Notes: generated by a model from the letters alone, not told the origin. A DNA stretch of 22,875 bases from an uncultured bacterium (GCA_903876465.1 CAIRAF010000082.1:1-22875), one strand, 5' to 3'; shown: positions 6,742-15,378, numbered from the stretch's first letter. Made by a program: numbers and translations.

Positions 6742-9051
6742 CTAATACGTAGGTTCTTCTGGTGTAGATAGAGTGGCTTCTGATTCCATACCAGCACCGA
6801 CACCTCCAATGATCTCTCTAGGCTTTGATCCGTTGGCTGGACCGATGATGCCACGCTCTTCTAGCATGTCTATCAATTTGGCTGCACGAGAATATCCAAT
6901 ACCAAGTTTACGTTGTATATATGAAGTCGAGGCTTTTCCGGCAGAAACTACAGCTTCACGAGCGGGTTCATACATATCATCTTCTTCAAGAGAATCACTA
7001 TCGAGATTCATGTCTCCACCAAAAGCTGTTGTCGAACCAGCTTCTGGGGCTGGTGCACCTAAATTAAGTTCGCTCATAATCTCGTCTTTGTATTGTTCGT
7101 GTAGGAATTTTACTACGCGTTTTACTTCAACTTCTGAAATAAAGGCTGATTGGAGACGAACAGGCTTTGACATTTCTCCGCCAAGATAAAGCATGTCACC
7201 AGCTCCAAGGAGTTTCTCAGCACCTGGTTGATCGAGGATGGTACGTGAGTCAATTTGTGATGCTACCTGTAGAGCGACGCGCGTAGGGACATTGGCTTTG
7301 ATGAGTCCTGTGATGACATTCACACTTGGACGTTGAGTTGAGATGATGAGGTGGATACCGACAGCACGACTCATTTGAGCGAGTCTAACGATGCCTGATT
7401 CGAGTTCTCGAGGGTATGTAGACATGATGTCAGCCAATTCATCAATGACAACTACGATGTACGGCATAGTTTCAGGGAGTTTTGATGCAAGTTCAGTACG
7501 TGTTTCTTCGTCTGATTCATTTTTTAATTTATCCATTGCTGGAGCGAGTATGGTCTTGTGGTATGACTCAATATTTTGAACGGAGCTCTTCTCGAGAATG
7601 TCATAACGTCTTGCCATCTCTTTGCCGGCCCATTTGAGTGAGAGAATAGCTTTCTTTGGATCGGTAATGACAGGAGTTAAGAGGTGAGGAATTTTATTGT
7701 AAAGAGTAAGCTCAACACGCTTTGGGTCAATCATGATAAAGCGCAAATTTTCTGGTGAGTTGCGATAGAGGAGAGAGGTAATGAGGGCGTGGATAGTAAC
7801 TGATTTTCCTGAGCCTGTGGCTCCAGCAATGAGGGCGTGAGGGGATTTTGCTAGGTTTGCGAATAGTGCTTTACCGCCAATGTCTTTACCAAGAGATATC
7901 ATGAGAGGCTTTTCTGAACCCTGGAATTCAGATGAACCAAGAAGAGTACCTAGTCCAACTGTAGTCTTTGCTGTGTTTGGCACTTCTATACCAACGAGTG
8001 ATTTTCCGGGGATTGGAGCTTCTATACGGATAGGGTGGGCAGCAAGAGCTAGAGCAAGATCATTGTTGAGTCCTACGATACGAGAAAGTTTGATACCCTC
8101 AGCAGGTTTCAAAGCATAACGAGTAACTGATGGTCCAATGGATATCTCATCCATTTCTACAGTGATACCAAAATTCTGAAGTGTACGTTTTATAATATTT
8201 GCAGTTGCTTTGATGTCACCTGTTTCTGGTTTACCACGATCCTTCTCAAGGAGAGAGAGTGGGGGAGCGACGAAGGGCTTCATAAGAGGTACTTGTACCG
8301 GTGCTGTAAATGTACTCTCAACATCTTCACCAAATTCATCCTTTTTATTTGGTTTCTTTTGTTTGACATCCGCTGACAACTTTTTTGCTTCTGTAACACT
8401 CTTTTGTAGTTCGGCATTGGCAAGTGCATTTTCTGCCAGTGCAGCATCAACATTGGCCTCCTCCTCTTCATCCATGTCTACATTCTCAACAGACTTCATC
8501 TTCACGCCGCCCACTTTTTCATATCTACGGAACCATTTCCAGAATTTTAGTTGATCAACTGTTACATGCATTTCAAATAATATAAATATTGAAATGATTA
8601 CGAGTGCTACAAGGAGGACAGAGGTTGCCCAAACAGCGAGGATCTTTATAAGAGGAGTAGCGACTAAATATCCAAAGAAACCTGCGAGTCTAGATGTTTT
8701 GTCACCAAAAGTGATACCAATGATATGGATTATTCCTAAACCTGATAAAAAGAATATGGTGGCCCCAATACTTTTTGATACTCTAAATTTTTTCTCAAGT
8801 CCTTGTAGAAGCGTGATGCCAATCATGGTTGAAACTAGAGGTATGAGGAAGTAACCAATGCCAAAGAGGCGAGTGAATAGGAGATATCCATATAACCCAA
8901 CTGGTCCAGCTTTATCAAATGAAGCTAGAAGTGATAGAAGTGTAATGAGAAAAGCGAGGATAGCCAAAATTGCTCGGACAGTCTCTTCTTTCATGTCATT
9001 CCAAAATTTCGCTTTGTGCATTATGTCGTCAGTTTCTTTTTTCTTGGCCAT
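6742..9051 (-). CDS. ftsK: DNA translocase FtsK/SpoIIIE
   Basis: Septum-anchored hexameric dsDNA pump that clears chromosome termini during division. The N-terminus has about four transmembrane segments (residues 25-160: around 27-44, 62-84, 97-115 and 136-160). A charged Ala/Glu/Lys linker (185-250) follows, then the alpha/beta motor with Walker A GATGSGKS (410-417), Walker B YIVVVIDELAD (531-541), and the STQRPSVNVITGLIKANVP segment (571-589). The C-terminal gamma winged helix (about 700-748: TSYIQRKLGIGYSRAAKLID and the MLEERGIIGP stretch) normally reads KOPS-like polar sequences. At 769 aa it is of Bacillus SpoIIIE length, much shorter than E. coli FtsK because of the short linker. ATG start at 9051; first gene of the ftsK/Ig-like/recA series. 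Confidence 0.96.
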   Translation of the reverse strand: MAKKKETDDIMHKAKFWNDMKEETVRAILAILAFLITLLSLLASFDKAGPVGLYGYLLFTRLFGIGYFLIPLVSTMIGITLLQGLEKKFRVSKSIGATIFFLSGLGIIHIIGITFGDKTSRLAGFFGYLVATPLIKILAVWATSVLLVALVIISIFILFEMHVTVDQLKFWKWFRRYEKVGGVKMKSVENVDMDEEEEANVDAALAENALANAELQKSVTEAKKLSADVKQKKPNKKDEFGEDVESTFTAPVQVPLMKPFVAPPLSLLEKDRGKPETGDIKATANIIKRTLQNFGITVEMDEISIGPSVTRYALKPAEGIKLSRIVGLNNDLALALAAHPIRIEAPIPGKSLVGIEVPNTAKTTVGLGTLLGSSEFQGSEKPLMISLGKDIGGKALFANLAKSPHALIAGATGSGKSVTIHALITSLLYRNSPENLRFIMIDPKRVELTLYNKIPHLLTPVITDPKKAILSLKWAGKEMARRYDILEKSSVQNIESYHKTILAPAMDKLKNESDEETRTELASKLPETMPYIVVVIDELADIMSTYPRELESGIVRLAQMSRAVGIHLIISTQRPSVNVITGLIKANVPTRVALQVASQIDSRTILDQPGAEKLLGAGDMLYLGGEMSKPVRLQSAFISEVEVKRVVKFLHEQYKDEIMSELNLGAPAPEAGSTTAFGGDMNLDSDSLEEDDMYEPAREAVVSAGKASTSYIQRKLGIGYSRAAKLIDMLEERGIIGPANGSKPREIIGGVGAGMESEATLSTPEEPTY

Positions 9052-9134
9052 AAAGTAAGTAGTCTAATTAATATAAATATATGTAGTAATAATATCATAT
9101 ATTGAGTAAGCATATTTTCATAAGTGAATAAAGC

Positions 9135-9162
9135 TTGCACTATCCTACCTTTGTCCTATAAT
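9135..9162 (+). promoter_or_regulatory. Candidate promoter of the winged-helix gene
   Basis: TTGCAC (9135-9140), a 16-base spacer and perfect TATAAT (9157-9162). The ATG is only 8 bases after the -10, so transcription would begin at or one or two bases before the start codon, suggesting a leaderless mRNA. CCTTTGTCC just before the -10 has an imperfect inverted partner, GGACAAGG, at 9195-9202 inside the gene, a weak operator candidate. Confidence 0.6.
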
Positions 9163-9170
9163 GGCTTATT

Positions 9171-9938
9171 ATGGACAGCAATAATACACCTCTCGGACAA
9201 GGACCAATGGACTGGAAGTCCCTCGGGTTTTTTTCAAGTGAGGACTACCTTATTTATATTTTTAAAAAGACAGAAAAAATAACTTCTGCATTGTATTTGG
9301 TCTCAGGACTCCTCAAAGACGAGGAGCCAATGAAGTGGGAATTGCGTGATAAAGGCATGGATCTCTTGGGTTCGTCCTTTACAGCATCTAGTGCGGTGCC
9401 TGGGGACAAAAATTCAATAATTCAATCATTGTTTACTGCCGCTCTTGAAACCATATCACTATTGAATGTAGCCCATATATCAAACCTTGTTTCAGAGATG
9501 AATCATAGAATCCTGGTTCGTGAAATAGACAACATTGTTCGTCTACTCAAAGATAGGCTTACCGCTAATGCTGAAAGTGCGGGATATGTCCTTTCAGAAC
9601 AATTCTTTAGGACACCGGATTTGTTTAGTTCTGGATTTGGGACAGGACAAAATTCTGTAATTGGAGACAGCGATATACGGCATAAAGGACAGAGCTATAA
9701 AGCAGGAAATACTGGCGTTTCTCAAGGACAGATAGTGGTTCAACAGAAGAAGTCTCAAAGACAAGAACAGATCACAACTATCCTTAAAGGACAGAGTAAT
9801 TTGACCATAAAAGACTTCTCAAAAGTGATTAAGGACTGCAGTGAGAAAACTATACAAAGAGAGCTCCTCGAACTAGTTGAAAAGGGGGTTATAAAGAAGG
9901 AGGGGGAGAGGAGATGGAGCAGATACTCACTTAAGTAG
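9171..9938 (+). CDS. Putative winged-helix DNA-binding protein, divergent from ftsK
   Basis: 255 aa. The N-terminal 130 residues look mostly helical (SEDYLIYIFKKTEKITSALY, EMNHRILVREIDNIVRLLKD) with no recognisable catalytic motif. A Gly/Ser/Gln-rich linker (about 150-195) follows. The C-terminal about 60 residues (RQEQITTILKGQSNLTIKD, then SEKTIQRELLELVEKGVIKK, then GERRWSRYSLK) have the helix-turn-helix-wing pattern of DeoR/MarR-like or Fic-associated winged helices. DNA binding is therefore likely, but the target is unknown. It is transcribed divergently from ftsK over 119 bases, so it could regulate itself and the ftsK series. No orthologue name can be given. Confidence 0.65.
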   Translation: MDSNNTPLGQGPMDWKSLGFFSSEDYLIYIFKKTEKITSALYLVSGLLKDEEPMKWELRDKGMDLLGSSFTASSAVPGDKNSIIQSLFTAALETISLLNVAHISNLVSEMNHRILVREIDNIVRLLKDRLTANAESAGYVLSEQFFRTPDLFSSGFGTGQNSVIGDSDIRHKGQSYKAGNTGVSQGQIVVQQKKSQRQEQITTILKGQSNLTIKDFSKVIKDCSEKTIQRELLELVEKGVIKKEGERRWSRYSLK

Positions 9939-10284
9939 AAACTATTGCTTTTTCGGTCAAAATAGCCTAATATAGCTTAGTTATCCACATTGCGCCTTTT
10001 TGGCGTATTTAGCCGTAATAAGCTATAATGGATAACGGACTTTGACAATTCCATAAGTTATTGAATCGTCCAAGTCTTTTTTGTTTGCCACAAACTCTTC
10101 TGTATATAGTGCCGATACATTGTATATGGGGGATGTGGAATAGTACGCTCGTCGACCATTTGTCTATTGAATAAATTTACAAGTGGACATAGCGTGCACA
10201 GTATTATCAAGATTATTATCAATGTATATCTCTTCCACAATTATTATTATCAGGAGGGGGTTACACAATTTATTAAGTTACAAT
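9939..10284. other. Gene-free 346-base interval with inverted repeats
   Basis: No convincing protein gene lies here; the longest frames are short or are artificial upstream extensions of the next gene. It holds the interleaved inverted repeats at 9971-10036, a small hairpin CGCC-N5-GGCG (9993-10005), a TATAAT at 10024-10029, a weak stem GACAATTC/GAATCGTC (10044-10070) with TTTTTT at 10077-10082, and three ATTATCA copies near 10202-10251. No clear promoter for the following surface-protein gene could be fixed. AGGAGGGGG at 10252-10260 is too far (about 25 bases) from the ATG to be an ordinary ribosome-binding site. Confidence 0.6.
9971..10036. repeat. Interleaved perfect inverted repeats (A B A' B')
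   Basis: TATAGCTTA (9971-9979) is the exact reverse complement of TAAGCTATA (10019-10027), and the adjoining GTTATCCA (9980-9987) is the exact reverse complement of TGGATAAC (10029-10036). The order A-B-A'-B' is a pseudoknot topology in RNA, or a pair of spaced operator half-sites in DNA. TATAAT (10024-10029) overlaps the right half, with TTGGCG 18 bases upstream as a weak -35. Confidence 0.7.
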
Positions 10285-12060
10285 ATGAAAAAAATTCTTC
10301 TCGTTACAGGCGTTGCCGTTTTGGCTTTCGCTGCAGTCACATCAGCTGCTTTCTCAACTAACCTCACAGTTGGTTCAACAGGCACAGATGTTACAGCTCT
10401 CCAGACATGGCTCATTGCTCACAACTTCAGTATCCCAGCAGGTGCTACAGGATACTTTGGTTCACAGACAAAGGCCGCTCTCGCTTCTTACCAGACATCA
10501 GTTGGTCTTCCAGCTTTTGGTTTCTTCGGTCCTCTCACACAAGCTAAGTTGAATGGTGGCGCAGTAGGTTCTGTTGCTCCAACTTCATCAGCTTGCCCAG
10601 CAGGATACACATGTACAGCTATCCCTGGCACAACAGTTACTCCAGTTGTTGGATCAAACGGTACTATCACTACTCCAAACGTAGCTGGTACTCTTGCTTT
10701 CTCACTCTGGACAACTCCATCTGGCGTTACAGCTTACAAGGGTCAATCATATGACCTCGCAGGCTATAAGCTCCAGGCTGGTGCTTCAGACATGTCAGTT
10801 ACAAGTCTTACTTTCGACTTCGACTCTCGTTTCTGGCTCTATGCTTCTTCTGTCATCGTCAAGGATGAGACAGGAAAGGTTATCGGTACAGTCACAGGTT
10901 TGAATGCAAGTAACTTTACTGAACTCACAGTCGGTAGTGATTACCGCCTCTCAGTTCCAGTATCTGGCTTCGTAGTTAAGGCTACACAGTCAAAGTATTT
11001 GACACTCAACGCAACATTCCTCCCAGTTCCACAGATCACTTCACCTTCAAGCAACTTGAACATCATTCAGGCTCAGGTTCGTTCAGTTGACGGAACAGGT
11101 GTTACTGACACTGAGACAGTTAACGGCGGAACAGGTACACGTGCATTCACTTATCAAGGTACAAGTGTTGGTCAGATCGTTGCTACAATCGATCCAAACT
11201 CACCAGCAACTGGCCTTGTTCAAGTTTCAACAGCTGCTCAGACTCAAAACATTGTTCTCGGTATTTATGACCTCAAGTCAGCAAATCAGCCAGGAACACT
11301 TCAGAGTTTCGCAGTTGCTATCAACGGTACAACAACAGTTCCATTTGCTAATGTTCAGATCCAGGTTGCTGGTTTGACATATTCAGCAAGTACATTGACT
11401 TCAACATTGGCAGCATTCACGAACCTCCAGGTTCCTTTGGCTGCTGATACTTATGTTCCAGTCAAGATCACTGCTACTGTTGTCCAAGACCTTAACTCAT
11501 TCCTCGATGGAACAACTATCACCACAACAGCTTCATCAAGTGGTATTAGTGTCATCGATGCAAGTTATAACAACATCACAGTTAATCCATTCTCATTCAG
11601 TAGTGCTGCTCAGACATTCACATCTTCTGGTGTAACAATTGGAACTCTCCAAACTTCACCAGTCGTTGTTACTGCTAACAACAGTGCTTCAACAACAGCT
11701 GCGTTCACGTTCACTTATAGTTTGACGGCTGGAAACAACCCACTCTATATCAGTGCAACTTCAACTAACGCTCTTGTTACTGTAAGTTCAAACAACCCAG
11801 GTATCATCACTCTTACACAATTCAAGGACAACGATAGTACAAATGACGTTGCAAACGGATATTTCTACATCGCTCCAGGTTTGAGTAAGACATTCACAGC
11901 TACCTACCAATCAAAGGGTAATCCAGGTAGTGTCTCTGGTGCATTCCAGATTACAGGTTTGAGATATGGAACAGGTTACTCAGGTACATCTATCACAGGT
12001 ACAAGTACACTTAGTGCTCCACAAATCGGTAACTCTCTTAACGCTCCAATCGCTTACTAA
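10285..12060 (+). CDS. Abundant secreted surface protein with N-terminal peptidoglycan-binding domain
   Basis: 591 aa from ATG 10285. I reject the in-frame upstream GTG at 10183 because MKKILLVTGVAVLAFAAVTS is a textbook signal peptide. A PG_binding_1-like domain follows at about residues 26-90 (VGSTGTDVTALQTWLIAHNF, then GYFGSQTKAALASYQ, then FFGPLTQAKLN), then a Thr/Ser-rich segment with Cys104 and Cys110, then about 450 residues of beta-strand-rich Ser/Thr/Val/Asn sequence, probably Ig-like repeats, ending LNAPIAY. Codon use is strikingly unlike the next genes: about 30 of some 38 Asn codons are AAC by hand count, whereas the following genes use almost only AAT; C-ending Phe, Leu and Tyr codons also dominate. 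That matches the ribosomal protein genes here and implies very high expression. A major cell-wall or S-layer-like protein is the best inference. Followed by a strong terminator. Confidence 0.75.
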   Translation: MKKILLVTGVAVLAFAAVTSAAFSTNLTVGSTGTDVTALQTWLIAHNFSIPAGATGYFGSQTKAALASYQTSVGLPAFGFFGPLTQAKLNGGAVGSVAPTSSACPAGYTCTAIPGTTVTPVVGSNGTITTPNVAGTLAFSLWTTPSGVTAYKGQSYDLAGYKLQAGASDMSVTSLTFDFDSRFWLYASSVIVKDETGKVIGTVTGLNASNFTELTVGSDYRLSVPVSGFVVKATQSKYLTLNATFLPVPQITSPSSNLNIIQAQVRSVDGTGVTDTETVNGGTGTRAFTYQGTSVGQIVATIDPNSPATGLVQVSTAAQTQNIVLGIYDLKSANQPGTLQSFAVAINGTTTVPFANVQIQVAGLTYSASTLTSTLAAFTNLQVPLAADTYVPVKITATVVQDLNSFLDGTTITTTASSSGISVIDASYNNITVNPFSFSSAAQTFTSSGVTIGTLQTSPVVVTANNSASTTAAFTFTYSLTAGNNPLYISATSTNALVTVSSNNPGIITLTQFKDNDSTNDVANGYFYIAPGLSKTFTATYQSKGNPGSVSGAFQITGLRYGTGYSGTSITGTSTLSAPQIGNSLNAPIAY

Positions 12061-12107
12061 ATCAATTTGGTTTAGCTAGCTTCCTCCCAACGGGTTACAA
12101 TGTTGGA

Positions 12108-12138
12108 ACAAAAACCGCCTCACAAGGGCGGTTTTTGT
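12108..12138 (+). terminator. Strong intrinsic terminator after the surface protein gene
   Basis: A perfect 12-bp stem ACAAAAACCGCC (12108-12119) / GGCGGTTTTTGT (12127-12138) with a 7-base loop. A smaller hairpin CCAAC/GTTGG (12087-12091/12102-12106) precedes it. It isolates the highly expressed gene from the next operon. Confidence 0.9.
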
Positions 12139-12181
12139 GTTGTTGATAAATAGTTTTGATACTTTTCGCACCAACTAATCG

Positions 12182-12190
12182 TGATACAAT
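12182..12190 (+). promoter_or_regulatory. Extended -10 promoter TGATACAAT
   Basis: TGA-TACAAT ends 6 bases before ATG 12197, so transcription would begin at or about the start codon and give a leaderless mRNA. The same nonamer occurs at 15370 and 20718 before other genes. Confidence 0.55.
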
Positions 12191-12196
12191 ATATAC

Positions 12197-12799
12197 ATGA
12201 AAAATATACCTATTAAATACGCAATTGTTATTGTTGTCATTATCCTAATACTGCTAGGAATAATCATTTGGCAGACACAAAATAGGGGAGCAGTGTCAGA
12301 GATGTCTCCTGCCACGACTATCGTTCAACAGAGTACCCCAACTCCATCACAGAATCCTGTGATGAGTACTGTGACGAGTCCTGTTTCAGTTGTTAAGACG
12401 CCGAGTAAGGTGGTGCCGGCACCGGCACCAGGACAGAGCTATGTTGATTATATGACTCAACTTACAAACAATCGAAATAAATGTGCCAGCCTCGCCCAGA
12501 GTCAGTATAAACAACTCTACCCAAATCTTATTGGTTCTTCATTCACCAACTCTTTTAATCCGACTAATAATATGTGTTACTCACGTATAATAGGGAAAGC
12601 ACAGCTAGCTTATGCGACTAGTACCACAGGTCATATATATTTCCGTAATGCGACAAATAATAGTCTATTGGCAGAATGTACTGATCCTACTGGCACGATG
12701 TATGCAGACAGTAACTGGGTCTGCACCAACCATGTAACTGGTAAAGTAATAAGTAAAGCAGAATTTGATGCCACAGTTTCAACAGATATAACACAATAA
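12197..12799 (+). CDS. Membrane-anchored extracellular protein, function unknown
   Basis: 200 aa. A short basic N-terminus (MKNIPIKYA) and one transmembrane helix (IVIVVIILILLGIIIW, about 10-25) are followed by a Ser/Thr/Pro-rich stalk (30-80, ending VVPAPAPGQ) and a C-terminal globular region (82-200) with four cysteines (96, 127, 161, 176) that could form two disulfides outside the cell. There is no catalytic motif I recognise. It opens a tight operon with the next two genes (8-base and 6-base gaps), both encoding exported peptidoglycan-binding-domain proteins, so an envelope role is likely. Confidence 0.65.
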   Translation: MKNIPIKYAIVIVVIILILLGIIIWQTQNRGAVSEMSPATTIVQQSTPTPSQNPVMSTVTSPVSVVKTPSKVVPAPAPGQSYVDYMTQLTNNRNKCASLAQSQYKQLYPNLIGSSFTNSFNPTNNMCYSRIIGKAQLAYATSTTGHIYFRNATNNSLLAECTDPTGTMYADSNWVCTNHVTGKVISKAEFDATVSTDITQ

Positions 12800-12807
12800 T
12801 ATAACTT

Positions 12808-13848
12808 ATGAGAGATATATTAACAAAAACAATAATTGCCCTGACTATAGTAGCGGTAGCGCCAGTTGTTTTGTCTGTTAAAGCTCAAACCAATCAAACT
12901 GCATGTGTAAATATCTCATACGATCTATATTCTGGTTTGAGTGATTCTGGTAGTGATCATTCTGTTTCGAATCTTCAAACGTATCTCAAATCTCTAGGAT
13001 ATTTAGGCGCTGTACCAAATGGTCATTTTGGTCCAGCAACTTTTTCAGCGGTAAAAATATTCCAGACATTAAATAATGTGACTGCCTCAGGTCGTGTCGG
13101 TCCTTTGACTCGTGCATCTATAAGTCAGAAAACATGTGCGACTGGCACAGCTAATTCTTCTGGCTCTGTTAGTTCTTCTGGCACACCTGCTCAAGTCGTA
13201 AGTCAGCCAAATCAGCAAGTAACTCCTGCACCGACTCCTGTAGTCTCAAGTATGACCATAACTTCACCTGCAACTGGTCAGATTCTCTCTATTGGTAGTA
13301 CCACTCTCATACAATGGAGTACGACGCCGGCAAATAGTTTCAATATTAGTCTTGAACAACCAGGGGGAGCTGGGGCTGGATTTATTTTTATGAATCAAAT
13401 TCCTTCAAATGGAAATCAGTACGTTTGGAGTGTTGGAAAGATATTTTCTTCTCAGACGAATTCAAATCAAATAGTAGCACCGGGCACATATCGTATACGT
13501 ATACAGAGTACTTCTTTTGGGGCATCTACCAATGATCAGGTGAGTGGATGGTTTACTATAATTGCGCAACAGTTCGCGGCCAACTCGGTCACACCCACAT
13601 CTGCCATGGCTGATAATAATTCATCTGTCGTTCTCTACGGTACAGCTCTATCTTCTGCGGTCTCTATTTATTTTGATACTAACTATTCTGGTGTAAGAGC
13701 AAATAACACGTACGTTTCTCCTGATGGAACAGTTCTTGTGTTTACTATTCCAACAAATGTTTCTACAGGACCTCATACTTTGTATATAGATAATGGACAA
13801 AATGCCAATCCAATTACATTGCCTTTTACAGTGACATCAGTTAAATAA
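12808..13848 (+). CDS. Secreted protein: peptidoglycan-binding domain plus two Ig-like domains
   Basis: 346 aa. The signal peptide (residues 1 to about 26, LTIVAVAPVVLSVKA) is followed by a PG_binding_1-like domain at about 40-108 (VSNLQTYLKSLGYLGAVPNG, then FGPATFSAVKIFQ, then GRVGPLTRASI), flanked by Cys33 and Cys110, which could form a disulfide. A Ser/Gly/Pro-rich linker (111-148) leads to a beta-sandwich with the Kre9/Knh-type pattern ITSPATGQILSIGSTTLIQW...WFTI (about 150-250), and then an IPT/TIG-like Ig domain (about 258-345). No enzyme motif is present; the layout is that of a wall-attached structural or adhesive protein. Middle gene of the 12197-15366 operon. Asn codons are nearly all AAT, unlike the highly expressed upstream surface gene. 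Confidence 0.72.
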   Translation: MRDILTKTIIALTIVAVAPVVLSVKAQTNQTACVNISYDLYSGLSDSGSDHSVSNLQTYLKSLGYLGAVPNGHFGPATFSAVKIFQTLNNVTASGRVGPLTRASISQKTCATGTANSSGSVSSSGTPAQVVSQPNQQVTPAPTPVVSSMTITSPATGQILSIGSTTLIQWSTTPANSFNISLEQPGGAGAGFIFMNQIPSNGNQYVWSVGKIFSSQTNSNQIVAPGTYRIRIQSTSFGASTNDQVSGWFTIIAQQFAANSVTPTSAMADNNSSVVLYGTALSSAVSIYFDTNYSGVRANNTYVSPDGTVLVFTIPTNVSTGPHTLYIDNGQNANPITLPFTVTSVK

Positions 13849-13854
13849 AATCAT

Positions 13855-15366
13855 ATGAAATCAATTTTAAAATCACTACAGTTATTGAAATACTCGCTGG
13901 GAGCAATTGTTCTTGGAATATTTGCTGTTTCAATATATGGGGTCACGGCATATGCGGCCTCAACTCCGACTCTCTCACTTATTAATAATACTTCAACGGT
14001 GACAATACGTGTCACTGGAGCAGATCCAAGTGCGACAGTGAAATTTTATTATCCAAATTCATCTGTCAATAATTCAAACGGCGCATCATATACTTCTATA
14101 GATATTGGTCAAACAGATTCGAGCGGTCTCTTTAACGTATCTGTTGCACCAAATTCATATGGATTGAGTGGTGGGGGATCGGTATATGTATCAGTTGATA
14201 ATTTGAACTCTGCAACAGTTCTTTGGCCTGTATCTACAAATACATCTGGACAATCTGGAACACTCAGTCTTTCCCAACAAAACCTAACTATGGCTGTCGG
14301 ACAAACAATGAGTATTTATGCCATGAACACTTCGAATACTATGAATGTCCAAGGAAATTCAAATCCTTCGATTGTCATGACATCATACCAAGCAGCTGAT
14401 AATTCTCTAGTCATAAGTGCATTGAATACGGGATCTTCAACTGTTACTCTTTGTGCATCCACACTTGGTTGTAGTTCAGTGGCAGTATCAGTTCAATCAC
14501 CAACTCAAACTATCAGTTTTAGTCAATCACCGGCTTATGTTGTTCTAGGACAACAGGCTTCTACGATCGCTATATATGGTCCTGGTTCTGGCTATTATGT
14601 ATTGAATTCAAATCAAAATGCTGTAACAGCGACGATAAATGGTTCAAACCTCATACTACAGGGAATAACTACTGGACAGGTAAACTTGTCTGTTTGTTCA
14701 AGTGGTTGGATATGCGGACCTTTGGTTGTAAATATAGTTAGTTCAGGAACTGCTGTGCCAAATCAGGTTGTTGCTCCAGCTCCCATGTCATCTGATTTTA
14801 GTAAAGTTCCACAGCTCACTACGCTTACTATAAGTTCAAATGATGTGCTCGGTCAGTTTTTTGGCAATGGAAGTACTATAAATATTAACTTCGCTCTTAA
14901 TCAGACTGTTAGTAATGTTCAAGTAAAAGTTGCTGGCCAACAGAGTGCTGTGGGTCAAGGGGGAACTGGTACATATGCTGCTGTGTATACGGCGACAGGA
15001 AATGAGACACTGCCTTTGCCAGTTGTTGTGTCTTATACCAACCCAAATGGTCTTGCTGGACAGATATATTTCTGGATTGGGAATTCCTCTACTTTACCGA
15101 CCGCTCCAGTCTCTGCCAATATCTCATCGGGGAATTCTACAAGTAATTCATCTTTGATATTTACTCAACTTTTGAGCTTAGGTTCGACCGGTTCCCAGGT
15201 TAGAGCTTTACAACAGAAATTGAAAGACGATGCTGTATATAGTGGTCCTATAACTGGGACTTTTGGGGCTTTGACGGAAACTGCGGTTAAGAAATATCAA
15301 TCGAAACACGGACTAAATCAACTGGGAATAGTCGGGCCGGCTACAAGAAATCTGTTAAATAAATAA
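13855..15366 (+). CDS. Secreted Ser/Asn-rich protein with C-terminal peptidoglycan-binding domain
   Basis: 503 aa. The N-terminal signal or anchor helix is YSLGAIVLGIFAVSIYGV, followed by AYAAS as a likely cleavage site. The body is beta-rich, low-complexity, Ser/Thr/Asn/Gly/Val sequence that appears to hold several Ig-like modules (for example LSLSQQNLTMAVGQTMSIYA and ISFSQSPAYVVLGQQASTIA). The last about 63 residues (441-503) form a PG_binding_1-like domain: LGSTGSQVRALQQKL, TGTFGALTETAVKKYQ, LGIVGPATRNLLNK. In the two other surface proteins this domain is N-terminal, so here the polarity is reversed. Last gene of the operon begun at 12197. A wall-attached structural protein is the best inference. 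Confidence 0.72.
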   Translation: MKSILKSLQLLKYSLGAIVLGIFAVSIYGVTAYAASTPTLSLINNTSTVTIRVTGADPSATVKFYYPNSSVNNSNGASYTSIDIGQTDSSGLFNVSVAPNSYGLSGGGSVYVSVDNLNSATVLWPVSTNTSGQSGTLSLSQQNLTMAVGQTMSIYAMNTSNTMNVQGNSNPSIVMTSYQAADNSLVISALNTGSSTVTLCASTLGCSSVAVSVQSPTQTISFSQSPAYVVLGQQASTIAIYGPGSGYYVLNSNQNAVTATINGSNLILQGITTGQVNLSVCSSGWICGPLVVNIVSSGTAVPNQVVAPAPMSSDFSKVPQLTTLTISSNDVLGQFFGNGSTININFALNQTVSNVQVKVAGQQSAVGQGGTGTYAAVYTATGNETLPLPVVVSYTNPNGLAGQIYFWIGNSSTLPTAPVSANISSGNSTSNSSLIFTQLLSLGSTGSQVRALQQKLKDDAVYSGPITGTFGALTETAVKKYQSKHGLNQLGIVGPATRNLLNK

Positions 15367-15369
15367 GTT

Positions 15370-15378
15370 TGATACAAT
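15370..15378 (+). promoter_or_regulatory. Extended -10 promoter TGATACAAT for the serine hydrolase gene
   Basis: The nonamer lies four bases after the previous stop codon and 31 bases before ATG 15410. No -35 hexamer is obvious, as is usual for extended -10 promoters. Confidence 0.5.

Noticed and set aside
9148..9202. CCTTTGTCC / GGACAAGG as a firm operator
   Set aside because: The arms differ by one inserted base and are 38 bases apart; kept only as a weak candidate in the promoter note.
9683..9800. Repeated TAAAGGACAGAG within the winged-helix gene
   Set aside because: The copies encode KGQS in both places in a Gln-rich segment; coding constraint and chance explain them.
10202..10251. Three ATTATCA copies as a tandem repeat or CRISPR-like unit
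   Set aside because: Units are short, unevenly spaced and in AT-rich DNA; there are no repeat/spacer regularities. No CRISPR array was found anywhere in the window.
10183..10284. In-frame upstream extension of the large surface protein from a GTG at 10183
   Set aside because: The extension would put 34 polar/hydrophobic residues before a perfect signal peptide starting at ATG 10285, and its codon use lacks the bias of the gene.
12398..12436. GC-rich palindromic GGTGCCGGCACCGGCACC as a regulatory hairpin
   Set aside because: It lies in the coding sequence of a Pro/Ala linker (PAPAPG) and is explained by the repeated codons.
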